Positions 1 to 6,232 of a stretch of DNA of 10,266 nt are shown here, piece after piece. The DNA is from JAAYHV01 sp035268985 (GTDB taxonomy: Bacteria; Bacillota; Clostridia; Peptostreptococcales; Anaerovoracaceae). The stretch spans positions 1 through 10,266 of the forward strand of contig DATFJV010000003.1 of the NCBI GenBank assembly GCA_035268985.1, in the 5' to 3' direction. A program made the translations under genes and the position numbers. The notes below the pieces were generated by a model that ran no database searches, was not told the DNA's origin, and saw only the letters and a program-made list of their open reading frames with translations. Numbering within the stretch: position 1 is the stretch's first letter; each line of letters begins with the position of its first letter.

Positions 1-1
1 T

Positions 2-172
2 TCTTTGCAAGATTTCCTGGTCGGGGATTTGCTAACAGAGATTTCCCTAGTTGGAGGTTTTCTAATAGCAGCATCTGGGTTTGCAATACTTGGATTAAAG
101 GATTTCAAAACCTTAAATATGCTACCAGCATTGTTAATTCCGCCAATATGGTTTTTAATAATGACTATATAA
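2..172 (+). CDS. DUF554 family membrane protein, 3' end only
   Basis: This is an open frame running in from the left edge and ending at TAA 170-172, so only the last 56 residues are visible. They contain a glycine-rich hydrophobic stretch (LVGGFLIAASGFAILGLK), then a short polar link and a second hydrophobic stretch with the pattern LPALLIPPIW near the end. That ending (GG-x-LI-x(2)-GF-x-ILGLK, then LPALLIP) is how DUF554/YdfK-type integral membrane proteins of Firmicutes end. Their function is not established. No terminator follows; the promoter of the next gene begins 5 bp after the stop. The family call rests on recognising the C-terminal pattern only. The reading frame itself is well supported because it carries the hydrophobic periodicity and the other two frames do not. 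Confidence 0.65.
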   Translation, partial: SLQDFLVGDLLTEISLVGGFLIAASGFAILGLKDFKTLNMLPALLIPPIWFLIMTI

Positions 173-176
173 TTAG

Positions 177-205
177 TTGGTAATTCAAACTACTTATGGT
201 ATACT
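177..205 (+). promoter_or_regulatory. SigA-type promoter of the lipoprotein gene
   Basis: A -35 box TTGGTA (177-182) and a -10 box TATACT (200-205) are separated by 17 bp. A TGG just before the -10 box (197-199) makes an extended -10. Transcription would start near 212, about 40 nt before the ATG at 251. Confidence 0.7.
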
Positions 206-250
206 AATAGTGAATTTATATACCAAGAGAGAATTTGGAGGGACCATAAC

Positions 251-673
251 ATGAAAAGAATTAATGTGGCTCTTATAGCTACAGTTATAGTATCATTACT
301 AATATTATCAGCTTGTTCGGTCAGTGTGACAACAGCAAATTATAATAATATTAATATGGCATCAGAAGTTGATGAAGCAACATATGAACCAATTACTATA
401 ACAGATGAATTTACAAAAGATACACCTATAATTTTTTTAACTGCTGTGCTAGAAAATGCACCAGAAGAAACAATGGCTGGGGCAGAGTGGTATTATATGG
501 ATGCTGGTGATGAGGTGTTTATAGATAGTGCAGAAGTTGAAGCAATGGATAGCACTACACCGCTTTTGTTTAGTTTATCTAGCCCTACAGAAGGTTGGCC
601 TATTGGAGAATATATGGTTAAACTATTTATAGATAGAGAATATGACCAAGCTGTAAGTTTCTTTGTTGAGTAA
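251..673 (+). CDS. small secreted lipoprotein of unknown function
   Basis: A 140-residue protein that starts with MKR, a hydrophobic stretch (residues 5-19) and a lipobox LSAC with the lipidated cysteine at residue 22. The mature protein should therefore be anchored to the outer face of the cell membrane. The mature part is short, acidic and probably all-beta. Its end (GWPIGEYMVKLFID, then a strand ending in FFVE) resembles the Ig-like module at the C-terminus of many small clostridial lipoproteins, but I cannot assign a ligand or enzyme activity. The ATG has a GGAGGG ribosome binding site (237-242) at 8 nt spacing. It is a single-gene transcript: its own promoter lies upstream and a hairpin terminator starts 6 bp after the stop. 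Lipoprotein identity is solid; the role is unknown. Confidence 0.85.
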   Translation: MKRINVALIATVIVSLLILSACSVSVTTANYNNINMASEVDEATYEPITITDEFTKDTPIIFLTAVLENAPEETMAGAEWYYMDAGDEVFIDSAEVEAMDSTTPLLFSLSSPTEGWPIGEYMVKLFIDREYDQAVSFFVE

Positions 674-678
674 TATAT

Positions 679-712
679 TAACCCTTCAAAATTTTCTGAA
701 GGGTTATTTTTT
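679..712. terminator. shared hairpin terminator between convergent genes
   Basis: A 10-bp perfect stem (679-688 with 697-706) closes an 8-nt loop and is followed on the plus strand by TTTTTT. It ends the lipoprotein transcript. The minus-strand regulator gene stops at 711-713, right at its edge, so the same hairpin can serve that gene too, although the minus-side T-run is poor. Confidence 0.8.
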
Positions 713-1070
713 AATTAATCCAATCTTTAATTTTGTTGTAGGATTCTTCACTAAGAAAATGCTCCATCCTACAGGCATCTTCTGCAGCAGTTACTTCATT
801 AACCCCTAATTTTTTAAAAAATTCAGTCAACGTTTCATGCCTATCTAATACATGTTTGGCAATATCAAACCCTTCATCAGTAAGGGTTATTTTATGTTTG
901 TCATCTATATTAATAAAACCTTTATCTCTAAGTTTTTTCATAGCAATACTTATACTAGGTTTTGAATAACCTGTTTTTTCTACAATGTCTTTGCTAATTA
1001 CATATTCTTTTTCTTTGGAAATCATTAATATGGTTTCTAAATAATCTTCTGCCGATTCATAGTTTTTCAT
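711..1070 (-). CDS. DtxR/MntR-family metal-dependent transcriptional regulator
   Basis: A 119-residue repressor of the DtxR/IdeR/MntR family, which binds DNA when loaded with Fe(II) or Mn(II). Residues 1-65 form the winged helix-turn-helix: the recognition region is TGYSKPSISIAMKKLRDKGF (33-52) and the wing is KHKITLTDEG (58-67). Residues 68-119 form the metal-binding and dimerisation helices (RHETLTEFF, then ACRMEHFLS). By comparison with known members the likely ligands are Asp9, Glu12, His78, Cys100, Glu103 and His104. The EDYxExI start is MntR-like, while the CRMEH motif is DtxR/IdeR-like, with Cys where MntR has Glu. There is no C-terminal SH3-like domain, as in MntR. The start is the ATG at 1070, which has GGAGG 6 nt upstream; a longer frame begins at 1112 but has no ribosome binding site. 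The regulated metal cannot be told from sequence. Confidence 0.85.
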   Translation of the reverse strand: MKNYESAEDYLETILMISKEKEYVISKDIVEKTGYSKPSISIAMKKLRDKGFINIDDKHKITLTDEGFDIAKHVLDRHETLTEFFKKLGVNEVTAAEDACRMEHFLSEESYNKIKDWIN

Positions 1071-1177
1071 ATGCAACCTCCTTTTAATAAATCTTAACAT
1101 AATATTACACATTATTCCACAATATTTTTAATGCTGAAGATATGTATTTATTGGTATCAAATGAATACGTTTAGACA

Positions 1178-1206
1178 TTGTGTAATTATTTTTGTTTTGG
1201 TATCTT
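1178..1206 (+). promoter_or_regulatory. possible promoter of the PC4-like gene
   Basis: TTGTGT (1178-1183) and TATCTT (1201-1206) lie 17 bp apart, with TGG directly before the -10 box. The boxes are only moderate matches, but spacing, extended -10 and position (about 30 nt before the ribosome binding site) all fit. Confidence 0.45.
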
Positions 1207-1242
1207 ATAAATACAAATTGTGTGTTACGAAAGGAGAAGGAA

Positions 1243-1482
1243 ATGACAAGTTTTACTGAAATTAATTATGAAGTAGTAGAAAAGGTTGGGGTTATTAATA
1301 AATATCCTACCGGTTGGACCAAAGAGCTTAATATAATAGCTTGGAATGGAGGTAAGCCCAAGTTAGATATTAGAGATTGGGATGAAGACCATGAGCATAT
1401 GAGTAGAGGAATTACATTACATGTGAATGAAGCTAAGGTATTAAGTGAAAAGCTAATGGAGTATATTAACAAGAGTAATTAA
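1243..1482 (+). CDS. PC4/YdbC-like ssDNA-binding protein
   Basis: A 79-residue protein matching the bacterial YdbC-type branch of the PC4 (transcriptional coactivator p15) fold, which binds single-stranded nucleic acid as a dimer. The visible signature is the central block ELNIIAWNGGKPKLDIRDWD, followed by HEHMSRGITLHVNEAKVL and a final helix (LSEKLMEYI). The KLDIRDW strand and the glycine-terminated GIT turn are the family hallmarks, and the length is normal for a single-domain member. Its role is probably in DNA replication, repair or transcription in the cytoplasm, but the precise job of bacterial members is not settled. The start is the ATG at 1243, preceded by AAGGAG 6 nt away; an in-frame ATG at 1192 would add 17 residues outside the domain. 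A terminator follows directly. Confidence 0.8.
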   Translation: MTSFTEINYEVVEKVGVINKYPTGWTKELNIIAWNGGKPKLDIRDWDEDHEHMSRGITLHVNEAKVLSEKLMEYINKSN

Positions 1483-1488
1483 AGCTTG

Positions 1489-1517
1489 GCCATCGATTCA
1501 TATCGATGGCTATTTTT
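1489..1517 (+). terminator. intrinsic terminator abutting the next gene's ribosome binding site
   Basis: A perfect 9-bp stem (1489-1497 with 1502-1510, GCCATCGAT/ATCGATGGC) with a TCAT loop is followed by TATTTTT. The T-run leads directly into GGAGG (1518-1522) of the next gene, which leaves no space for a promoter between them. Confidence 0.8.
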
Positions 1518-1527
1518 GGAGGTAAAT

Positions 1528-1917
1528 ATGGCAAATAAATATAGGACATGTGGATCCATGCTTAAGCATAATGAAGTAGTAAACTATATTAAGCAGTATC
1601 CACAGAAGAAAGATGTTTTAAATTATCTAAAAGATTTTGATATCGGAATTGACAATAGAGTAGAGCTAATAGCTGAATTAGAGGCGTATTTTGAAATAAT
1701 TGAAGCAGCTATAACAATAGTACCGAGTGAGTTTAGAGAAGGTGTTCTTATGCATATAATATATTCAGTACCATATGATGATGTTATCTTTAAATATGCG
1801 AGTAGGAGCACTTGGGATAAGTGGAGAAAAAGATTTCTAGACGAAGTAATTAGGTTAAAAGGAGAAGAAGGTTATTGCGATTTGTTATTTGAAGTGATTA
1901 ATAAAAAGTGTGAATAA
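1528..1917 (+). CDS. small HTH-like protein, possibly a RinA/ArpU-type regulator
   Basis: A 129-residue soluble protein with no signal peptide. Residues about 11-60 are predicted helical and rich in charged residues (YIKQYPQKKDVLNYL, then VELIAELEAYFEII). Residues about 67-112 look like a sigma-region-4 or helix-turn-helix segment: a helix (EFREGVLMHIIY), a turn (SVPYDDVIFKYA), then SRSTWDKWRKRFLDEVIRL, which resembles a recognition helix. The arrangement recalls phage RinA/ArpU late-gene activators, but it is compact and the match is by eye. The start is the ATG at 1528 with GGAGG 5 nt upstream; a TTG at 1486 lies inside the terminator stem and is rejected. The TAA (1915-1917) is 2 nt before the adhesin ATG, so the two genes are co-transcribed and probably translationally coupled. 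That suggests a regulatory or assembly role for the adhesin. Confidence 0.55.
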   Translation: MANKYRTCGSMLKHNEVVNYIKQYPQKKDVLNYLKDFDIGIDNRVELIAELEAYFEIIEAAITIVPSEFREGVLMHIIYSVPYDDVIFKYASRSTWDKWRKRFLDEVIRLKGEEGYCDLLFEVINKKCE

Positions 1918-1919
1918 AT

Positions 1920-4514
1920 ATGAAAACAAATATTAAAAAAGCCCTTATTATACTATTAATACTAATTGTCCTTGTTATCCTTATGGGAAGTAGGAACAAA
2001 TGTTTTGCTGCATCTCAATTTGAGGGAAATGTGTTAAGTGGTTATGATGGTTCGAAATATCAACTGACAGGATATTTTAACGGTTATTGCTATAATTCTG
2101 TTGGTTGGCTTATGGGTACTTTAAAGCATACTGAAGTTTATGAAGATAAAAAGTATCATTTAATAAGAGATGGTACAAAAACTAAAGTAGCATATTGCCT
2201 TGAGCATAGGGTTGACACAAACACGGCCATTACATATACGGGCACTAATATTGACGCAGCAAAATATATGAAATTTTACCCTGAAATGCAAAGAAAAGGA
2301 ATAATAGCAACTGCAATGTACGCACCTCAATATCTTGGAGAAGCTTCTCCAGTTTTAGGTACAAATACAGACGATTGGTATTGGGCTTCTCAAGTTGTTA
2401 TTTGGGAATTCCAAGAGGGTATTAGACGAAGTTTAAGCCAAAATGCTAGTACTAGATATACAGGAAGATATGTGGATAAAAACGGTGCAATATTTACTGG
2501 ATCAAATAGCAATCACTATTATCAAAGTTTGTTTGAAAATAATAACGTAGATGGAAGATCAAAGCCGGCGTTAAAATGCTATAATTGGATAATTAACAAT
2601 TTAAATAATAAAGATATATTGCCGTCCTTTGTTTCTTCAAGTGTCAGCTCAGCTAGGATGTATAGTCTTAATAGGATAAATTCGAGTAAATATCAAGTAA
2701 CAATAAATGATACAAATAATACTTTTACTGATATCTTTACAGATAACAAGGAAATTAGCATTAATAGAAGTGGGAATCTTTATACAGTAACTACGGATAA
2801 ACCTTTTGAAAATGGATTACTAATAAAAGGATACAAGGTACCTGATAGTGTCAATAATGCATTAATAGTTTGGGATTCGGTACTAAATCATAGACAAACA
2901 TTGATGACAGGAACAAATGCCAATTTGCCAATGTATTTTAGAGTTAAAGGGGATCTTCCAAAAGGTAATTTACTTATACATAAAACTGCAGAGGATGGCT
3001 TTGTTGGAGGTGTTGAATTTGAAGTTACCAGATCAAGTGATGGCAAAGTATATAATGTTACCACAGATGATATGGGCTATGCTAAGTTGGAAAATTTAAT
3101 CTGTGGAGATTACCAGATATCTGAAGTTGATGCGTCGGAAAGGTACATTGAAAATGCAGATAAAAGAGTCTCTGTTGAATACGGAAAGACAAAAGAGATT
3201 TTGGTATATAATGAGCTTAAGAAAGGTAATTTACTTATACATAAAACTGCAGAGGATGGCTTTGTTGGAGGTATTGAATTTGAAGTTACCAGATCAAGTG
3301 ATGGTAAAGTATATAATGTTACCACAGACGATATGGGCTATGCTAAGTTGGAAAATTTAATCTGTGGAGATTACCAGATATCTGAAGTTGATGTACCTAT
3401 TAGATATATAGATATTGCTAAAAAAAAGGTGCATATTGAATATAAGGAAACTCAAGAAGTTATAATAAATAACAAACTTAAAAATATAGATTTAACAATT
3501 GAAAAGTATGATGAATATACAGGTAATCCATTGGAAGATGCGGGATTTATTATCTATGATTTAAACTCTGGTGAAGAAATAGTCAAATCAATTAGGGACG
3601 AAGGTTCTGAGGATAATATATTTTATACCGATGCGAATGGTAAAGTATTAGTTAAAAATATTTTAAAGGCAAGCAAGGAATACGTTATCAAGGAAGTTAG
3701 TCCGCCTAGCGGATATAAGTTGGACGAAGTGGATGGCCTTAGCTTTGAGCCGACTGGAGATGTGCCAAGTGGTACAGTTACTTTTAACAACAAACCATAT
3801 CTTAGTTTCAGGCTTAGCAAGATCACTGAAAAAGGAAATCCTATAAAAGGTGCATTCTTCGAAATTTTAAAAGATGGTGACGAGGAACCATTATTCATTA
3901 AAAGAACTGACGAAAATGGCGAAATATTCATAGAGGATATTTTAGTAGGAGATTATGAAATAAAGGAAGTAAAAGCTCCATTAGGGTATGTTGCCGATGA
4001 AAAAATAGAGAAGTTTAGTATAACGGAAGGTGATTCTAAAACCTATGAAATGACAATAGTTGATAAAACGGCTAGAGGGAGCTCAATAATAACAAAAAAG
4101 GATGTGAAAGGCCCTTTACATGGTGTGGAATTTACCATATATGCTGATGAAGATATTTCAAATTTTGATGGATTAATATATGGAAAGGATGAGAAAATAG
4201 AGACGATATTAACAGATGATAACGGAATATGCGAATTTAATGGATTGCTATTGGGAAAGTATTACCTAATTGAGACAAAGGAACTTAAGGGTTATGAAGA
4301 GAATCCTAATATATATAAATTTGAGATTAACAAAAATGAAGAGGTAGTAGAAATTGGAATTAAAAATACCAAGATTCCAGTGGCAAAAATGGTAGAGAAG
4401 GAGGTTAATTGTGAGGCTCCCAAAACAGGAGATGAGAATAGAATTTATCTATATATTTCACTCACATTAATAGGCTTAAGTGGGTTTTTAGTAGCATTCA
4501 GATTGATTGACTAA
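1920..4514 (+). CDS. thioester-domain surface adhesin with five Cna_B domains and an APKTG sorting signal
   Basis: An 864-residue cell-wall protein. Residues 1-31 are a Sec signal peptide (basic start, long hydrophobic core 8-23, cleavage near CFAA). Residues about 40-340 hold a thioester domain: Cys93 in AYCLEH and Gln158 in WASQVVIWEF fit the Cys-Gln pair that can attach covalently to host or surface amines. Five SpaA/Cna_B-type beta domains follow, starting near 348, 435, 521, 626 and 720. Each shows a plausible isopeptide triad: Lys355/Glu402/Asn431, Lys442/Glu489/Asn518, Lys529/Glu592/Asn624, Lys634/Glu683/Asp715 and Lys726/Glu785/Asn816. The first two are near-identical copies. The C-terminus has APKTG (833-837), a membrane helix (about 841-860) and a tail RLID with little positive charge. 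The ATG has no clear ribosome binding site, so translation probably depends on the upstream gene ending 2 nt before it. No sortase is in the window. Confidence 0.88.
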   Translation: MKTNIKKALIILLILIVLVILMGSRNKCFAASQFEGNVLSGYDGSKYQLTGYFNGYCYNSVGWLMGTLKHTEVYEDKKYHLIRDGTKTKVAYCLEHRVDTNTAITYTGTNIDAAKYMKFYPEMQRKGIIATAMYAPQYLGEASPVLGTNTDDWYWASQVVIWEFQEGIRRSLSQNASTRYTGRYVDKNGAIFTGSNSNHYYQSLFENNNVDGRSKPALKCYNWIINNLNNKDILPSFVSSSVSSARMYSLNRINSSKYQVTINDTNNTFTDIFTDNKEISINRSGNLYTVTTDKPFENGLLIKGYKVPDSVNNALIVWDSVLNHRQTLMTGTNANLPMYFRVKGDLPKGNLLIHKTAEDGFVGGVEFEVTRSSDGKVYNVTTDDMGYAKLENLICGDYQISEVDASERYIENADKRVSVEYGKTKEILVYNELKKGNLLIHKTAEDGFVGGIEFEVTRSSDGKVYNVTTDDMGYAKLENLICGDYQISEVDVPIRYIDIAKKKVHIEYKETQEVIINNKLKNIDLTIEKYDEYTGNPLEDAGFIIYDLNSGEEIVKSIRDEGSEDNIFYTDANGKVLVKNILKASKEYVIKEVSPPSGYKLDEVDGLSFEPTGDVPSGTVTFNNKPYLSFRLSKITEKGNPIKGAFFEILKDGDEEPLFIKRTDENGEIFIEDILVGDYEIKEVKAPLGYVADEKIEKFSITEGDSKTYEMTIVDKTARGSSIITKKDVKGPLHGVEFTIYADEDISNFDGLIYGKDEKIETILTDDNGICEFNGLLLGKYYLIETKELKGYEENPNIYKFEINKNEEVVEIGIKNTKIPVAKMVEKEVNCEAPKTGDENRIYLYISLTLIGLSGFLVAFRLID
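2961..3132 (+). repeat. tandem coding repeat, copy 1
   Basis: These 172 bp match 3222-3393 with only three mismatches by eye (one changes Val365 to Ile452; two are silent). They encode residues 348-404, most of the first Cna_B domain. The offset between copies is 261 bp, exactly 87 codons, so the frame is kept. Confidence 0.9.
3222..3393 (+). repeat. tandem coding repeat, copy 2
   Basis: Second copy of the 172-bp repeat, encoding residues 435-491 of the adhesin. The linker and last strands that follow each copy differ clearly (ASERYIENADKRVSVE against VPIRYIDIAKKKVHIE), so only the front two thirds of the domain is homogenised. Confidence 0.9.
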
Positions 4515-4570
4515 GGGGGGGTGTTGTGATAAACTGAATTAATAAATTCATGTATTAAGGAGCAATGTTC

Positions 4571-6232
4571 ATGATAATTAAATTAATTAAAGGTCTATAC
4601 CTAGAACCTATTGAAATAGAGGTTTCTGAGGGAATGACCATCGAAGATATATATAATAGATTTTATGAGGAATTGCCTTACACAGTTCTTGCAGCAAAGG
4701 TTGATAATAAGATTGAAGAGCTTACATACAAGATTAAAAAGCCATGTAAGATTGAGTTTTTGGATATGCGAAGCCAAAGTGCTAATTTGATATTTCAATA
4801 TAGCCTGTCCTTACTGTTTTTAAAATCGGTTAAAGATGTATTGGGAGATGTTCAAGTTGGAATTATGAATTCTTTAAATAAGGGTTTGTACATCGATATA
4901 GAAACAGAAGAAGAAATAAACATATTAGATGTTGAAAACATTGAAAAAAGAATGCATGAATTGGTAGAAAATGATCTACCAATAGATGAAAAGAAGTATT
5001 CCTTAGAAGAAGGCATAAAAATTATGGAGGAAGAGGGCTTTTCTGAAAAAACAAAGCTTTTAGCCAAGAATATTGAATCAAAGACTTTAAAATTTTATTC
5101 AATAGAAGACTATAGGGATTACTTTTATGGCCATATGGTACCAAGTACAGGGTATTTAAAGCATTTTGAACTTAGAAAATATCGTAAGGGCGTACTTCTT
5201 AGATATCCTAATCAAGAAAACCCAAATGTAATACCCAAATATGAAGATCAAACAATGCTATATGAAGCTTTTAAAAATCAGACTAAATGGAATAATCTTC
5301 TTGGAATTAATTATGTGTCCGAGTTGAATGAAAGAATAGAAGAAGGTAAAAGTAGAGATATAATTCAGCTAAGTGAAGCCCTTCATGAAAAAAGAATCGC
5401 TGAGATTGCAGATATTATTAATGAAAGAAAGAAAAGAATCATCCTAATAGCAGGTCCCTCTTCATCGGGAAAAACAACATTTGCGAGAAGATTGATAGTG
5501 CAACTTAGGGTTAATGGACTAGAACCAGTTTACTTAGGAACCGATGATTATTTTGTTGAAAGAGAGGACACTCCTTTAGATGAAAGAGGGGAACCTGACT
5601 ATGAAAATCTAAGAGCTCTTGATATTGAACTATTTAATAAACAAATGAATGGACTGTTAAATGGAGAAGAAGTTGACCTTCCAGTATTTGATTTTATGAC
5701 AGGTCATAAAAAGTATGGCACAAGAAAAATGACAATGAATAAAAATCAAATAATGGTTGTTGAGGGAATTCATGGACTTAACGAAACCTTGACAAAATTC
5801 ATAAAAGAAGATGATAAATTTAAGATATATATAAGTCCTTTAACACAAATGAATGTTGATTTACATAATAGGATTCCAACTACAGATGAGAGAATGCTAA
5901 GAAGAATGGTAAGAGACCATAAATATCGTGGACATAGTGCTCAAAGAACCATTAAGGAATGGCCTAAAGTCAGGACGGGGGAAGATAAAAATATTTTCCC
6001 ATATAGTGATAAAGCAGATGTGTTATTTAACTCAGTTCACATATATGAGATAGCAGTACTTAAAAAGTATGCAGAGCCATTACTCAAAAGCATAAAGAAG
6101 GAAGAACCTGAATATTCTGAAGCAGAGAGAATGCTTAAATTTCTTAGGTATTTTAAATCTATAGAAGATGACAGTGCTATAGTTAATAACTCCATACTAA
6201 GAGAGTTTATAGGGGGGAGTATTTTTGTTTAG
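4571..6232 (+). CDS. nucleoside (uridine-type) kinase with TGS and ThrRS-like N-terminal domains
   Basis: A 553-residue cytoplasmic fusion protein. Residues 1-65 form a TGS-like domain (GMTIEDIYNRF, then YTVLAAKVDNKI). Residues about 70-230 match the second additional (editing-type) domain of threonyl-tRNA synthetase, including VPSTGYLKHFEL. Residues about 285-510 are a P-loop kinase of the uridine kinase/phosphoribulokinase group, with Walker A GPSSSGKTT (295-303), a substrate-site acid pair in LGTDDYF and a Walker B-like strand VVEGIHGLN. The expected reaction is ATP-dependent phosphorylation of a pyrimidine nucleoside. The usual zinc ligands of the synthetase-like domain are replaced (Tyr77, Leu81, Phe185, Met189), so tRNA editing is unlikely. 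AAGGAG (4557-4562) lies 8 nt from the ATG at 4571 but only 2 nt from the ATG at 4565, so 4571 is preferred. The 3' end overlaps psuK by 8 nt, indicating one operon. Confidence 0.85.
   Translation: MIIKLIKGLYLEPIEIEVSEGMTIEDIYNRFYEELPYTVLAAKVDNKIEELTYKIKKPCKIEFLDMRSQSANLIFQYSLSLLFLKSVKDVLGDVQVGIMNSLNKGLYIDIETEEEINILDVENIEKRMHELVENDLPIDEKKYSLEEGIKIMEEEGFSEKTKLLAKNIESKTLKFYSIEDYRDYFYGHMVPSTGYLKHFELRKYRKGVLLRYPNQENPNVIPKYEDQTMLYEAFKNQTKWNNLLGINYVSELNERIEEGKSRDIIQLSEALHEKRIAEIADIINERKKRIILIAGPSSSGKTTFARRLIVQLRVNGLEPVYLGTDDYFVEREDTPLDERGEPDYENLRALDIELFNKQMNGLLNGEEVDLPVFDFMTGHKKYGTRKMTMNKNQIMVVEGIHGLNETLTKFIKEDDKFKIYISPLTQMNVDLHNRIPTTDERMLRRMVRDHKYRGHSAQRTIKEWPKVRTGEDKNIFPYSDKADVLFNSVHIYEIAVLKKYAEPLLKSIKKEEPEYSEAERMLKFLRYFKSIEDDSAIVNNSILREFIGGSIFV
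6211..6219 (+). promoter_or_regulatory. ribosome binding site that fixes the TTG start of psuK
   Basis: AGGGGGGAG lies inside the end of the kinase gene, 5 nt before the TTG at 6225. The first in-frame ATG, at 6240, is 20 nt from it, too far, so the TTG is the likely start. Confidence 0.65.

Noticed and set aside
1101..1125. AATATT-flanked imperfect palindrome upstream of the metal regulator, as an operator.
   Set aside because: Only the outer six bases pair and the core does not match; in DNA this AT-rich it is likely to be chance.
1486..1527. TTG start that would extend the HTH-like protein by 14 residues.
   Set aside because: The extension is encoded by the terminator hairpin itself and has no ribosome binding site; the ATG at 1528 has GGAGG at 5 nt.
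1999..2010. Cys28 near the end of the adhesin signal peptide, as a possible lipobox.
   Set aside because: The preceding residues (SRNK) are charged and do not fit a lipobox, and the protein has a sortase-type C-terminus instead.
2917..3360. Two overlapping frames with nearly identical ends inside the adhesin gene.
   Set aside because: They repeat only because the underlying adhesin domains are duplicated; the real frame carries the Cna_B motifs.
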